Below, in pieces: positions 1 through 9,231 of a DNA stretch of 64,000 bases (position 1 is the stretch's first letter; every line of letters starts with the position of its first letter). This DNA is from Fervidibacillus halotolerans. Its GTDB lineage: Bacteria; Bacillota; Bacilli; Bacillales; Caldibacillaceae. The stretch is from NCBI RefSeq assembly GCF_026547205.1, contig NZ_CP106877.1, forward strand, positions 1,824,771 to 1,888,770, in the 5' to 3' direction. A program made the translations under genes and the position numbers. The notes beneath the pieces are model-generated. The model was not told the origin of the DNA. It saw only the letters and a list, made by a program, of their open reading frames with translations, and ran no database searches.

Positions 1-392
1 AATTGGGGAATCGTCATAAAGAAGGCAAACATTGAAAGTAAAGCACCATTTAACGGATTTAAATTTAATCCTTCTTCTTCAGCATATAATTTCGTATATT
101 CATAACCTATCACAAGATTAAAATATAAAGCTAAAATTCCCATCGTCGCTTTATTTGCTACCATGTATAAATCACTGATCCGAAAAAATGAATTATCCCA
201 AATTCCTTGTAAAAATGTTATAGTCAGTGGTAATACGTTTAATACTAAAAACAATGAACCTACGATAGTGAATGGAATTGAAGCCATACCGGCTGCCATT
301 ACTGCACGGACAAAACGGAAAGATGCAATTTTCCCCATCGGTCCCATTAAATTTTTTTCAAGAAAAGCAAATACTTTATTTTCTGATGTCAT
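1..392 (-). CDS. PTS cellobiose-family EIIC permease, N-terminal part (cut by window edge)
   Basis: Membrane permease component of a lactose/cellobiose-family phosphotransferase system, which moves a beta-glucoside across the membrane while phosphorylating it. About 130 codons are visible; the rest runs off the window. The start ATG at 392-390 has an AAGGAG ribosome site. The N-terminus (KVFAFLEKNLMGPMGKIA) and the hydrophobic segments after it (GSLFLVLNVLPLTITF) are typical of CelB/LicC-like EIIC proteins. It is the last visible gene of an operon with IIA, a 6-phospho-beta-glucosidase, IIB and a small membrane protein. Substrate is inferred from the company it keeps. Confidence 0.85.
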   Translation of the reverse strand, partial: MTSENKVFAFLEKNLMGPMGKIASFRFVRAVMAAGMASIPFTIVGSLFLVLNVLPLTITFLQGIWDNSFFRISDLYMVANKATMGILALYFNLVIGYEYTKLYAEEEGLNLNPLNGALLSMFAFFMTIPQ

Positions 393-410
393 CGTTTTCC
401 TCATCTCCTT

Positions 411-914
411 TTATTTAACCAATTTTTCATATTCCTGAATTCGTCTAAATTGCCGATCCTGATTATTATCTATTTGATAAAGGCGATAAAGAACGAAAGC
501 GCTTAATACTACCCCAATCATTAAAACTATTAAAATGAATAGTTTTGAACGATTTTGATTGATCAGAAATGGGTATAATTGAATAAAATATTGAGAAAAA
601 CTTGAAACCGACATTAGTACAATATTTGAAGCAAACAAAATGTTAAAACAAATTCGAGTATACTTTGCACGAAGCATCGGATTGTTATAAATTTTTATTT
701 GTTCTATAGTACTCATAATGATCACACAAATAAGCATGAATGGAATTATAATAAGAGTTGATTTACTCATAATCAATGAAATGAACCAATATAAATTGGT
801 AAAAAAGAACATGGCTGTGACATATCTAATAAGTAAATATCTCTGAAAGTACATTACTTTTATACTTTGACGTTTTCGATTTTGTTCAATTAATGCTCTT
901 TCATTCGTATTCAT
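411..914 (-). CDS. Small integral membrane protein in the cellobiose PTS operon
   Basis: Unrecognised protein of 167 residues. It shows about four hydrophobic segments (near residues 30-50, 53-70, 88-110 and 123-145), a basic N-terminus and a charged, probably cytosolic C-terminus (QDRQFRRIQEYEKLVK). It sits between the IIB and IIC genes, with its own GAGGG site seven bases before the ATG, so it is most likely a PTS accessory or assembly protein. No catalytic motif is visible. The role is inferred only from operon position. Confidence 0.6.
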   Translation of the reverse strand: MNTNERALIEQNRKRQSIKVMYFQRYLLIRYVTAMFFFTNLYWFISLIMSKSTLIIIPFMLICVIIMSTIEQIKIYNNPMLRAKYTRICFNILFASNIVLMSVSSFSQYFIQLYPFLINQNRSKLFILIVLMIGVVLSAFVLYRLYQIDNNQDRQFRRIQEYEKLVK

Positions 915-976
915 AACAATCCCTCATTGTTTATCCTCAATTCCAATCTATTTTTTTCGTTTAAGTTTTTGTTCAT
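911..976 (-). CDS. Possible 21-codon ORF coupled to the small membrane protein gene
   Basis: A short frame opens at ATG 976-974 and ends with a TGA that overlaps the ATG of the next gene as ATGA, an arrangement typical of translational coupling. A good GGAGGG motif lies at about 998-1003, but it is 22 bases from this ATG. It would be correctly spaced only for a rare ATT start a few codons upstream. The reading may therefore be a chance ORF or a truncated leader. Confidence 0.2.
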   Translation of the reverse strand: MNKNLNEKNRLELRINNEGLL

Positions 977-1136
977 TCTTGAAGAATAAATTAAATTTCC
1001 CTCCTTTCCAACGACATTTAAATCAACAAGTCGACAAGTCGATAGGAAAAAATTAAATAAGCTACCTTGTACCTAAAATGAATGAAAATTAATAAGTAAC
1101 TAAATGATTTCATTATAGCTAAGATGTTTCCAAAGT

Positions 1137-1457
1137 TTATTTTGGTAATTCTTTCAATATTAAATTTGCTAATTTTTCCACACCTGTAGGAATTGGAATA
1201 TAGGCTTGGGGTGCGATGTTTACAACTGGTTTTCCAACCCGATTCCCCGCTTCTTTGAATTTTTGAAAATACATCTTTGTTTGTGGACTAACTAAGAATA
1301 AATCAAAATCACTGTTTTCTATCATTTTATTTCCCTCACTAGCAGTAACTGCCTCTACTTGAATATCTTCACCTTTTTCTTTGAAAAATTCGGTTGCTTT
1401 TTTCGCCATTAGAGAAGACGACATACCAGCTGCACAAATAATCAAGGCTTTTTTCAT
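1137..1457 (-). CDS. PTS lactose/cellobiose-family EIIB
   Basis: Cytosolic EIIB of 106 residues that carries the phosphoryl group on cysteine from IIA to the sugar. The N-terminus MKKALIICAAGMSSSLMAKK contains the phosphorylatable Cys-8 in the family P-loop. A longer frame extends upstream, but AAAGGAGG sits exactly in front of the ATG at 1457-1455, which fixes this start. The length is normal for the family. It is flanked by the glucosidase upstream and the small membrane protein downstream in the same operon. Confidence 0.92.
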   Translation of the reverse strand: MKKALIICAAGMSSSLMAKKATEFFKEKGEDIQVEAVTASEGNKMIENSDFDLFLVSPQTKMYFQKFKEAGNRVGKPVVNIAPQAYIPIPTGVEKLANLILKELPK

Positions 1458-1501
1458 GATAATTTCCTCCTTTAAAATGTGATCGATTAAATTTTTCAAA
1501 T

Positions 1502-2953
<1,452 letters not shown>

Positions 2954-3014
2954 CTAAAATAGAAAAAAATGCACTGATTATAGTTAAACTTTTTATATGT
3001 TTGCTAAGAAAAAC

Positions 3015-3329
3015 TCATTTAATTTCATTTACTTTACTATATATTTGAATAATTTCTTTCGCCAAATCGATGACGGTCATCGCATTCATTAAATGATCTT
3101 GGGCATGTATCAATAGGATACGAATATCTACTTTTTCTCCTCTTGCTTCTCCTTGAACGAGATCCGTTTGATAACGATGAGCGATACTTAACGCTTCATT
3201 TGCCTGATCAATTTTTTGATTGGCGGATTCAAACTCCTCTTTTTTAGCTAGTTCAATCGCTTCCATTGCTAAGGAGCGTGCATTTCCACCATTTAAAATA
3301 ATTTGAAAACTAATTTCCTCAATATTCAT
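3015..3329 (-). CDS. PTS lactose/cellobiose-family EIIA
   Basis: First gene of the operon, 104 residues. It is a trimeric helical IIA that receives phosphate from HPr. The conserved LIHAQDHLM carries the phosphorylated histidine and the metal-binding Asp. The start ATG at 3329-3327 follows AAGGGTGA; the longer upstream frame lacks a site. Residues 1-104 match the usual family length. No dedicated regulator (BglG/LicR type) is visible next to it. Confidence 0.9.
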   Translation of the reverse strand: MNIEEISFQIILNGGNARSLAMEAIELAKKEEFESANQKIDQANEALSIAHRYQTDLVQGEARGEKVDIRILLIHAQDHLMNAMTVIDLAKEIIQIYSKVNEIK

Positions 3330-3394
3330 CACAATCACCCTTATAAAAATAATGAACAAGACTGTTTAATATAACAAATATTCATCTTCAAAAT

Positions 3395-3409
3395 TTGAAC
3401 GTATTTCAA
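3395..3409 (-). promoter_or_regulatory. Small inverted repeat upstream of the cellobiose operon
   Basis: TTGAA-ATACG-TTCAA (minus-strand reading) lies about 70 bases upstream of the IIA start, within the presumed promoter region. It could be an operator. The arms are only five bases long and the region is AT-rich, so chance is possible. Confidence 0.2.
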
Positions 3410-3863
3410 CTTCATTAATATTGTTCATTGATTATTTCAACATTCAAAACCTTTCTAATGTCATCATATACGAATACTTTGGTTTATTTAATTGAAAATC
3501 TTTCCTTAATTCAACGGAAAACATTACTACAAAAATGAATAAATGGAAGGAGGAAATGGATGAACAAACAAAAAGGTAGAGAATAGAGGAAGAAAATATT
3601 AACCATTTAGATTTTCTTAGAACGGAAGATTGACCAATTTATTAAAAGATCTCTGTTGATTTGACAAATTGATAACATGTTCAGAGGTTCTTTATATAGA
3701 AAACTTGAACAACTATAAACGTGAAGTAGAACTCAACTCTAAAAGTCATGATTTCACTTCGGTGAAGGGGCGATCTAATATGGCTGTTGTTAGCGTTGTG
3801 TCGCCTAGAAACTTCCCTCATTCGCCTGGCCTTTTATTAGAGGTTAAGATGAATGCACATTTG

Positions 3864-3965
3864 TCATACATTTCGTATATGAATTGAAAAAAACAAATGA
3901 GCATCTTGCTGTTCATAAGCCATATACATAACATCATCGATAATAATGAGATCCGACTGAAGCAT
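3864..3965 (-). pseudogene. Remnant of an IS21-family IstB ATPase
   Basis: A 33-residue open stretch reads SDLIIIDDVMYMAYEQQDAH followed by LFF, which matches the Walker B region and following helix of IstB-type transposition helper ATPases. There is no P-loop, no IstA and no intact terminal repeats. Stops close the frame on both sides. It is a decayed insertion sequence scar between the cellobiose operon and the next remnant. Confidence 0.5.
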
Positions 3966-4027
3966 TCATTTATATTTAATTTTGGATTTATTGCTATATT
4001 CAGATTTTAAAGCATATATTAATCGAT

Positions 4028-4318
4028 ATGAAGAGCACTTGGTATCCACGCTCAACTTTGCAACGACTAATTCCAGTTGAAATGATTGGACGGGTTTTTT
4101 CAGCCATTACAAGTGTCGTTGGTATAGCCCACCCATTTGGTGCACTACTTGGTGGATTTTTCGGCAATTATGTTGGAAGTTCGCTCATTTACTCGATGGG
4201 GATTTTTGCGATGCTATTCGTTTCCATCCAGTGGTTGATTCATCCATTGTTAAGAAAAATCCCCAAACCGAAGGAAATGGACCCCTATGAATACGGTTTG
4301 GAGATTCGATCTTCCTAA
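4028..4318 (+). pseudogene. C-terminal remnant of an MFS transporter
   Basis: About 90 residues beginning near LQRLIPVEMIGRVFSA correspond to the last two or three transmembrane helices of a macrolide-efflux-like MFS protein (Q-x-x-IP-E-x-GRV is the loop typical before the final helices). The N-terminal two thirds are missing and the preceding DNA has no in-frame continuation or ribosome site. It is not a copy of the intact MFS gene at 5485-6816, whose equivalent region differs. It is probably inert. Confidence 0.6.
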
Positions 4319-4394
4319 AGTCAGCATTTACTAGAAAACGAGTCAAAATCATCTACCAAAATTGCTGAAACAGGCACCCGGCACGGGAAACATT

Positions 4395-5243
4395 TTATCT
4401 CACAACGAGACGGATGCGATTTCCTGCCGGGTCTTCCGTGACGAAATAATCTCCATCCTTTGTAACGGTCGCACCGATTTGGCGGAGTTTTTCCACTTGT
4501 AACTGAAGAGTTTTTTCATTCGGAAAGATGATTTCATACCAATTTAGGCCAACATCGTTTTCTGACGGGGAGGGAACACCAACCCCTTGCCACGTATTAA
4601 TAGCAATATGATGGTGATACCCCCCTGTCGAAAGGAAGTACGCTTGCGGGTATGTGCTTACGATATGATAACCAAGCCCCTCAGTATAAAAGGTTTTCGC
4701 CTCGTCTAAATGGGATACATGAAGATGAATATGTCCCATGATGGTTTCCTTTGGTAAATGCGTCCACGGTTGTTCACTTTCTTTTAAAAGATCATGAAGA
4801 TCCAATTCCAACGTATCCATATGAACGAGACGGTTTTTCCACTTCCATTGATCACTCGGCCTATCTACATACACTTCAATTCCATTCCCGTCCAAATCGT
4901 TTAAATAAATGGCTTCACTAACTAAATGATCTGCTGTCCCGAAAGGATAGCGGATATTTAGTAAATGCTTTATAAACTCTGCTAAATCCTTTCGATTCGG
5001 TAAAAGGAGTGCAAAATGATATAATCCACTTGTCCGTTTCGACTTTCGCTTAATTCCCTCTGGTTGTTCTAAAATGACCAAGGGAGTTTTTCCGTCCACT
5101 GTTAATTTCGCCATTACATTGTTTTTTTCCAACACTTTGAACCCAAGAATTTTTTCGTAAAATACAATGGATTGGTTTAAATCCATCACTTTTAAACAGA
5201 CCGTTCCAATATAATAATTTGGATCTTTATGAAATTTACTCAT
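4395..5243 (-). CDS. VOC-family ring-cleavage dioxygenase-like protein (CatE-like)
   Basis: A 282-residue protein with two tandem vicinal-oxygen-chelate domains, the architecture of Bacillus CatE-type catechol 2,3-dioxygenases that protect against catechols and quinones. Candidate metal ligands are His in GHIHLHVSHLDEA, His in GGYHHHIAINTW and Glu in NWYEIIFPN of the second domain. The N-terminal domain keeps GLYHFALLLPNRKDL. The start ATG at 5243-5241 is chosen for the GGAAGGGG site; a longer upstream frame is unsupported. It is monocistronic. The exact aromatic substrate is unknown. Confidence 0.8.
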   Translation of the reverse strand: MSKFHKDPNYYIGTVCLKVMDLNQSIVFYEKILGFKVLEKNNVMAKLTVDGKTPLVILEQPEGIKRKSKRTSGLYHFALLLPNRKDLAEFIKHLLNIRYPFGTADHLVSEAIYLNDLDGNGIEVYVDRPSDQWKWKNRLVHMDTLELDLHDLLKESEQPWTHLPKETIMGHIHLHVSHLDEAKTFYTEGLGYHIVSTYPQAYFLSTGGYHHHIAINTWQGVGVPSPSENDVGLNWYEIIFPNEKTLQLQVEKLRQIGATVTKDGDYFVTEDPAGNRIRLVVR

Positions 5244-5484
5244 GAAAATTCCCCTTCCCATTTGTCTCGCTTTAAAGTATTTCGATTTCGAGATTTTTAT
5301 ATAAAAAAATATAGTTCCCTTTAAACTATAAATGACTTTGAATATTTTTGTCAATGAAAAGCATCAGCGATGGTTTATGATCTTTATCTAGTATAATGTC
5401 TGGCCTCATTTATTTTATAGGGAACTGTTTTTTTAAAGATTGGTTATACCTTGACCCGTTTACTTCATCAATTTTACCTTCTAA

Positions 5485-6816
5485 TCATCCTCCAATTTTT
5501 TCTTTAATATTGTTTTTCCTCTTTTCCAATTCAACAAAATATTCCGGATGGGCTCTCATTAATATGGACTTTCTCATAAGAACGAATGTGAACAATAAAG
5601 ATAAAAGACTTGTTGCCAACATGACCGCCTCTGCACCTACATAATCAAATAATATGCCGTATGAAAACAAACCTAAGGGAACGAGGGCAGAGGATAATGT
5701 ATTCACGGAGCCGATGACCCGTCCTCGATAGTCTTCCGAAACGAGCTTCATTAATTTCACCGCAACAGGTGTATTCATAAAAATGATGTTGCTTCCTATT
5801 GAAAAGGACCAAAGGATAAAGTACAGAAACATGATGTTTTCAGACAACGGGTAGAAAAACGGAACGACCATTAAAGCGAATTGAATAGATAAAACAATGA
5901 TTAATCTTTTTGCCAAAATAAAGGGATATTGAAATTCTTTTCGAACGGATAAATAAAGGGTTGTTAAAATCATACCAACGGAAAATGCAGATTGTACGAA
6001 TCCGAATTTTTCGCTGCTCAAATTAAGTTCATTTACTAAAACAAACGGCATACCAACTTGTATAGATGTAAAGAAAAGGCTCACAAAAAGGGATATACTG
6101 ATTAAATTAGACAATAATACATCATTTTTCACATAACGGATTCCATCGAGTATATCTGATACCATTCCTTTTTTCTTGAAATCCCCATCCTTTTCTTGAA
6201 CCTTTTTTTGATCTCGTTTCGAAAACAAACGAAAATCCATCGTTAGATCTAATAGAAATGCAATCGTAAAACTGACGATAAATATGATAAAGAAAGAATG
6301 TAAAGTAAAGTTTATATAAAGGATTCCGCCGATAACCGGTCCAAGGATACTGCCAATATTTTTCGCTGCATCATTTAAAGCGAATGCATTTTGCGTACGC
6401 TTGTCATCAACTAAATTCATAATCGATGAAGTAAAGGTAACCGAATTGAAAAGGGCAGCCGATGATAAAAGAGCGGTTGTCACATAAATTTGTATTAACG
6501 AAAATTGGCCGATGATATTGAATATCAATAAACTAAGGACGGCAATGACGGAAGCCAAATGGGATAAAAGAATGGTTCGTTTTTTGTCGTATGTATCTGC
6601 TGTATATCCTGCAATCGGTGAAAGGACGATTCTCGGTACACTACTTAACAAAAAGTTAATGGCAAAGTTCGTTGCTGAACCGGTGATTTGAAGAATATAC
6701 AAACTCATACCAAAGGAATATGTGCTCCACCCGATGTTGGATATTCCTTTACTAATAACAAATGTGATTAAATTGTATGTAGCTTCTTTATTTATTTTTT
6801 TATCTTCCATAATCAC
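5485..6816 (-). CDS. MFS exporter (macrolide-efflux-like)
   Basis: A 443-residue membrane protein with about 12 hydrophobic helices, a long charged central loop near residues 195-225 (KRDQKKVQEKDGDFKKK) and a basic C-terminal tail. The first loop carries the MFS-A-like GYTADTYDKKR motif. It belongs to the drug:H+ antiporter group related to Mef efflux proteins. The true start may be the ATG two codons in, since the first codon is GTG and the ribosome site is weak. The substrate is unknown. It may share a transcript with the oxidoreductase gene 222 bases upstream. Confidence 0.8.
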   Translation of the reverse strand: MIMEDKKINKEATYNLITFVISKGISNIGWSTYSFGMSLYILQITGSATNFAINFLLSSVPRIVLSPIAGYTADTYDKKRTILLSHLASVIAVLSLLIFNIIGQFSLIQIYVTTALLSSAALFNSVTFTSSIMNLVDDKRTQNAFALNDAAKNIGSILGPVIGGILYINFTLHSFFIIFIVSFTIAFLLDLTMDFRLFSKRDQKKVQEKDGDFKKKGMVSDILDGIRYVKNDVLLSNLISISLFVSLFFTSIQVGMPFVLVNELNLSSEKFGFVQSAFSVGMILTTLYLSVRKEFQYPFILAKRLIIVLSIQFALMVVPFFYPLSENIMFLYFILWSFSIGSNIIFMNTPVAVKLMKLVSEDYRGRVIGSVNTLSSALVPLGLFSYGILFDYVGAEAVMLATSLLSLLFTFVLMRKSILMRAHPEYFVELEKRKNNIKEKIGG

Positions 6817-6927
6817 CCAGTATTTTTATTGAATTTTTTTACTCCAATTGTAGAGTTCAAAGATATATTCAATTGAAAAAACGGATTTGATTAGATGAAA
6901 AACAAAAAGGGATGGTTTTCGTAGGTG

Positions 6928-6950
6928 TTTCGAATCAATTCAATTCGAAA
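6928..6950. promoter_or_regulatory. Perfect inverted repeat TTTCGAAT-N7-ATTCGAAA
   Basis: Eight-base perfect arms separated by CAATTCA lie in the gap between the luciferase-family gene and the MFS gene. There is no T-tract in the transcribed direction, so it is not a good terminator. It sits about 110 bases before the exporter start and could be an operator. Confidence 0.3.
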
Positions 6951-7038
6951 AAAATCTAAACAAATGTGCTTCATTACACCGATGATTCTTTAGCAATCGG
7001 TCCAATCGCAATGAAAACCTTTACGAATAATCAGACTA

Positions 7039-8079
7039 CTAAGACCTGGCATTTCGGGCAATCTCCCGTTTAACAATCGGTGCTACCTTCGTTCCTAGAA
7101 GTTCGATTGCACGTAACACTTTTTTATGCGGCAACGTTCCAACTGTTAGCTGCAAAAGAAAGCGATCATGCCCGAATATTTCATATTGGTATAATATTTT
7201 TTCAATCACTTGTTCTGGACTACCGACAAAATTTGCCCCCTGTAATGAAAGGGAAAACTGAAAATCCTCCTCCGTCATCGGTGGCCATCCCCGCTCCCTA
7301 CCGATCCGATCCATCATCGTTTTAAAGGCTGGAAATGCAAGATTTGCTGCTTCCTTGGACGAGTCGGCAAGAAAACCGTGAGAATTAATGCTTAGTCTCG
7401 GTGTTTGGTGGCCTGCTTTTTGCGCTGCCCTTCGATGATACTCAGCAAAAACTTTAAATCGTTCAGGTAATCCCCCGATAATCGCAAGTGCCATTGGAAG
7501 ACCAAGGGTCCCAGCTCGGATAGCCGATTGTGCGGTTCCCCCAACAGCTATCCAGATCGGTAAGGGGTTTTGTACCGGACGAGGATAAATTCCGATATTT
7601 TCTAGTGATGGACGATACTTTCCTTTCCATGTAACCATTTCAGAATCCCGCAGTTTTAAAAGCAACTCTAATTTTTCTTCAAAAAGCTCATCATAATCTT
7701 TCAAATCGTATCCAAATAGCGGAAAGGATTCAATAAAAGATCCTCTACCAACCATAATTTCTGCCCGCCCATTCGTAAGCAAATCTAAAGTAGAAAATTG
7801 TTGAAACACCCTTACCGGATCATCCGAACTTAAAACATTGACAGCACTTGTCAATCGGATTCGATGTGTACGGGAACTCGCTGCAGCAAGCACTACCGCT
7901 GGTGCAGAAACGGTATAGTCAGGACGATGATGTTCACCGATTCCAAATACATCAAGGCCAACTTGGTCTGCCAATTCAATTTCTTCTAATATGTTTTTCA
8001 ATCGTTCTTCCGGACTGATTAATAATCCGGTTTCGGGATCGGCCGTCCGCTCTCCAAAGGTGTAAATACCAATCTCCAT
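7039..8079 (-). CDS. LLM-class flavin-dependent oxidoreductase (luciferase-like)
   Basis: Cytosolic TIM-barrel enzyme of 346 residues using reduced FMN/F420-type chemistry. The N-terminus [29 protein letters not shown] near residue 45 and the [19 protein letters not shown] block near residue 175 are typical of the bacterial luciferase-like family found in Bacillus. GGAGGAAACAA precedes the ATG. The family is broad and the substrate cannot be read from sequence. Confidence 0.88.
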   Translation of the reverse strand: MEIGIYTFGERTADPETGLLISPEERLKNILEEIELADQVGLDVFGIGEHHRPDYTVSAPAVVLAAASSRTHRIRLTSAVNVLSSDDPVRVFQQFSTLDLLTNGRAEIMVGRGSFIESFPLFGYDLKDYDELFEEKLELLLKLRDSEMVTWKGKYRPSLENIGIYPRPVQNPLPIWIAVGGTAQSAIRAGTLGLPMALAIIGGLPERFKVFAEYHRRAAQKAGHQTPRLSINSHGFLADSSKEAANLAFPAFKTMMDRIGRERGWPPMTEEDFQFSLSLQGANFVGSPEQVIEKILYQYEIFGHDRFLLQLTVGTLPHKKVLRAIELLGTKVAPIVKREIARNARS

Positions 8080-8792
8080 TTGTTTCCTCCATTTGTTTTC
8101 TTTCTGTTTATTTTATCTTATTTTTCTGATAAATCCAAATGGATTTTTTCATTTCGTTGAAAATTTTGAAAGGAGTTGTAAGAAAAACAATATCGATATG
8201 TTAAATCCTATGACATTCAGCATATTTTGGAAAATCATACTCCCTAAAGGTGCTCAGCAAACAATATTATAATTTTGTTGAATTGAAAGTTATTTGTAAA
8301 GACAGGGGGAAATTTAACTTTAAAACTTATTACCTACAGAAATCGTTTACTTCGTACAAAACAAAGTATATTTTTAATTGATAATTATGGGAAGGTTTTA
8401 TAAATTTTATTTCAACTTTTTCGATCAAGTAGGAAGCACTACATAGATGACTACCTAGATTTTTACGATAAAATAAGAACGATTGAAACTTGAAAATCTA
8501 TAAAAACTCAAAAAAATGTTGTTGAAAATATTATTAATAAAGTAGAACATTAAAAAGCCATACATAATCAAAATAGAATTATCCAAAAAAAATTCCAAAA
8601 AGATTAAATCCTTTTGGAAACTTACAAATGAATACCAATTTTTTCAATCTATAATACTTGGAAAAGGTGGTTAAAGAAAAGGGATAAACGTTTTACTATA
8701 ATGTAATATGATTTGAGAAAACCATTTTTCTAGAAATTGTAAACTAATCATTAATACAAAATATATTAATGAACGATTAGTATTACAAAATT
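8080..8792. other. Long AT-rich non-coding stretch
   Basis: About 700 bases without a credible gene on either strand. Stops are dense in all frames and no ribosome site is paired with an open frame. It looks like decayed DNA on the edge of the accessory helicase locus. I see no RNA gene or repeat in it. Confidence 0.5.
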
Positions 8793-9139
8793 TTAATTAA
8801 TCACTTTACGTTGTTTTTTATATTCAAAATAACTCAATAAAGCAAATACCAATAATATAATCGCTATTCCGATGTAAGGTTTTATCAAAATGGTGATTAC
8901 AACCATTACGTCAATTGTATCATGTCCCACACCTGCAGCACCATAAGCGGCATAATCATATAGGATCCAAATTGATAAACGGGATCTATTATAGAATCAA
9001 TATATTCTTCTTCAATTAAATTTTCCTTTAATAAAAGATTTCCCGGATTTCCCGCTGTCTTCATAAATTCCTGCCAAGTGTTTGCCTCAACATCCACTTT
9101 AATTAATTTTTCATTTAAAACATGACTAACTTCCTTCAA
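8793..9139 (-). pseudogene. Decayed gene, possibly PTS IIA-like N-terminus followed by a frameshifted membrane segment
   Basis: The first 50 residues (VLNEKLIKVDVEANTWQEFM...NLIEEEYIDSII) resemble the start of a mannitol/ascorbate-type PTS EIIA (vLnEKLIkldVeAndW), but the frame then loses the expected histidine block. In another frame the same DNA reads DYAAYGAAGVGHDTIDVMVV and continues as a hydrophobic helix ending in FEYKKQRKVIN and a stop. Two frames each carrying protein-like sequence suggest a frameshifted or fused remnant. The identity of the second part is unknown. Confidence 0.4.
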
Positions 9140-9231
9140 AATTATGACATCATAATCAATATTTTAAATAAATGTATTTTTATACCATTATTTTAATATG
9201 TTTTGATCGCCATGATAATAAAGATAAAAAT

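Noticed and set aside
163-438. Plus-strand frame of 91 codons
   Set aside because: Antisense to the PTS IIC gene, which has a proper start and family sequence; no ribosome site.
1021-1045. Short direct repeat CAAGTCGA-CAAGTCGA as a CRISPR or iteron
   Set aside because: Only two adjacent units; too short and not recurring elsewhere.
3669-3887. Plus-strand frame of 72 codons
   Set aside because: No ribosome site, composition not protein-like, overlaps the IstB remnant on the other strand.
8080-8792. AT-rich stretch as an origin or prophage end
   Set aside because: No DnaA boxes in clusters, no att-like repeats, no phage genes.
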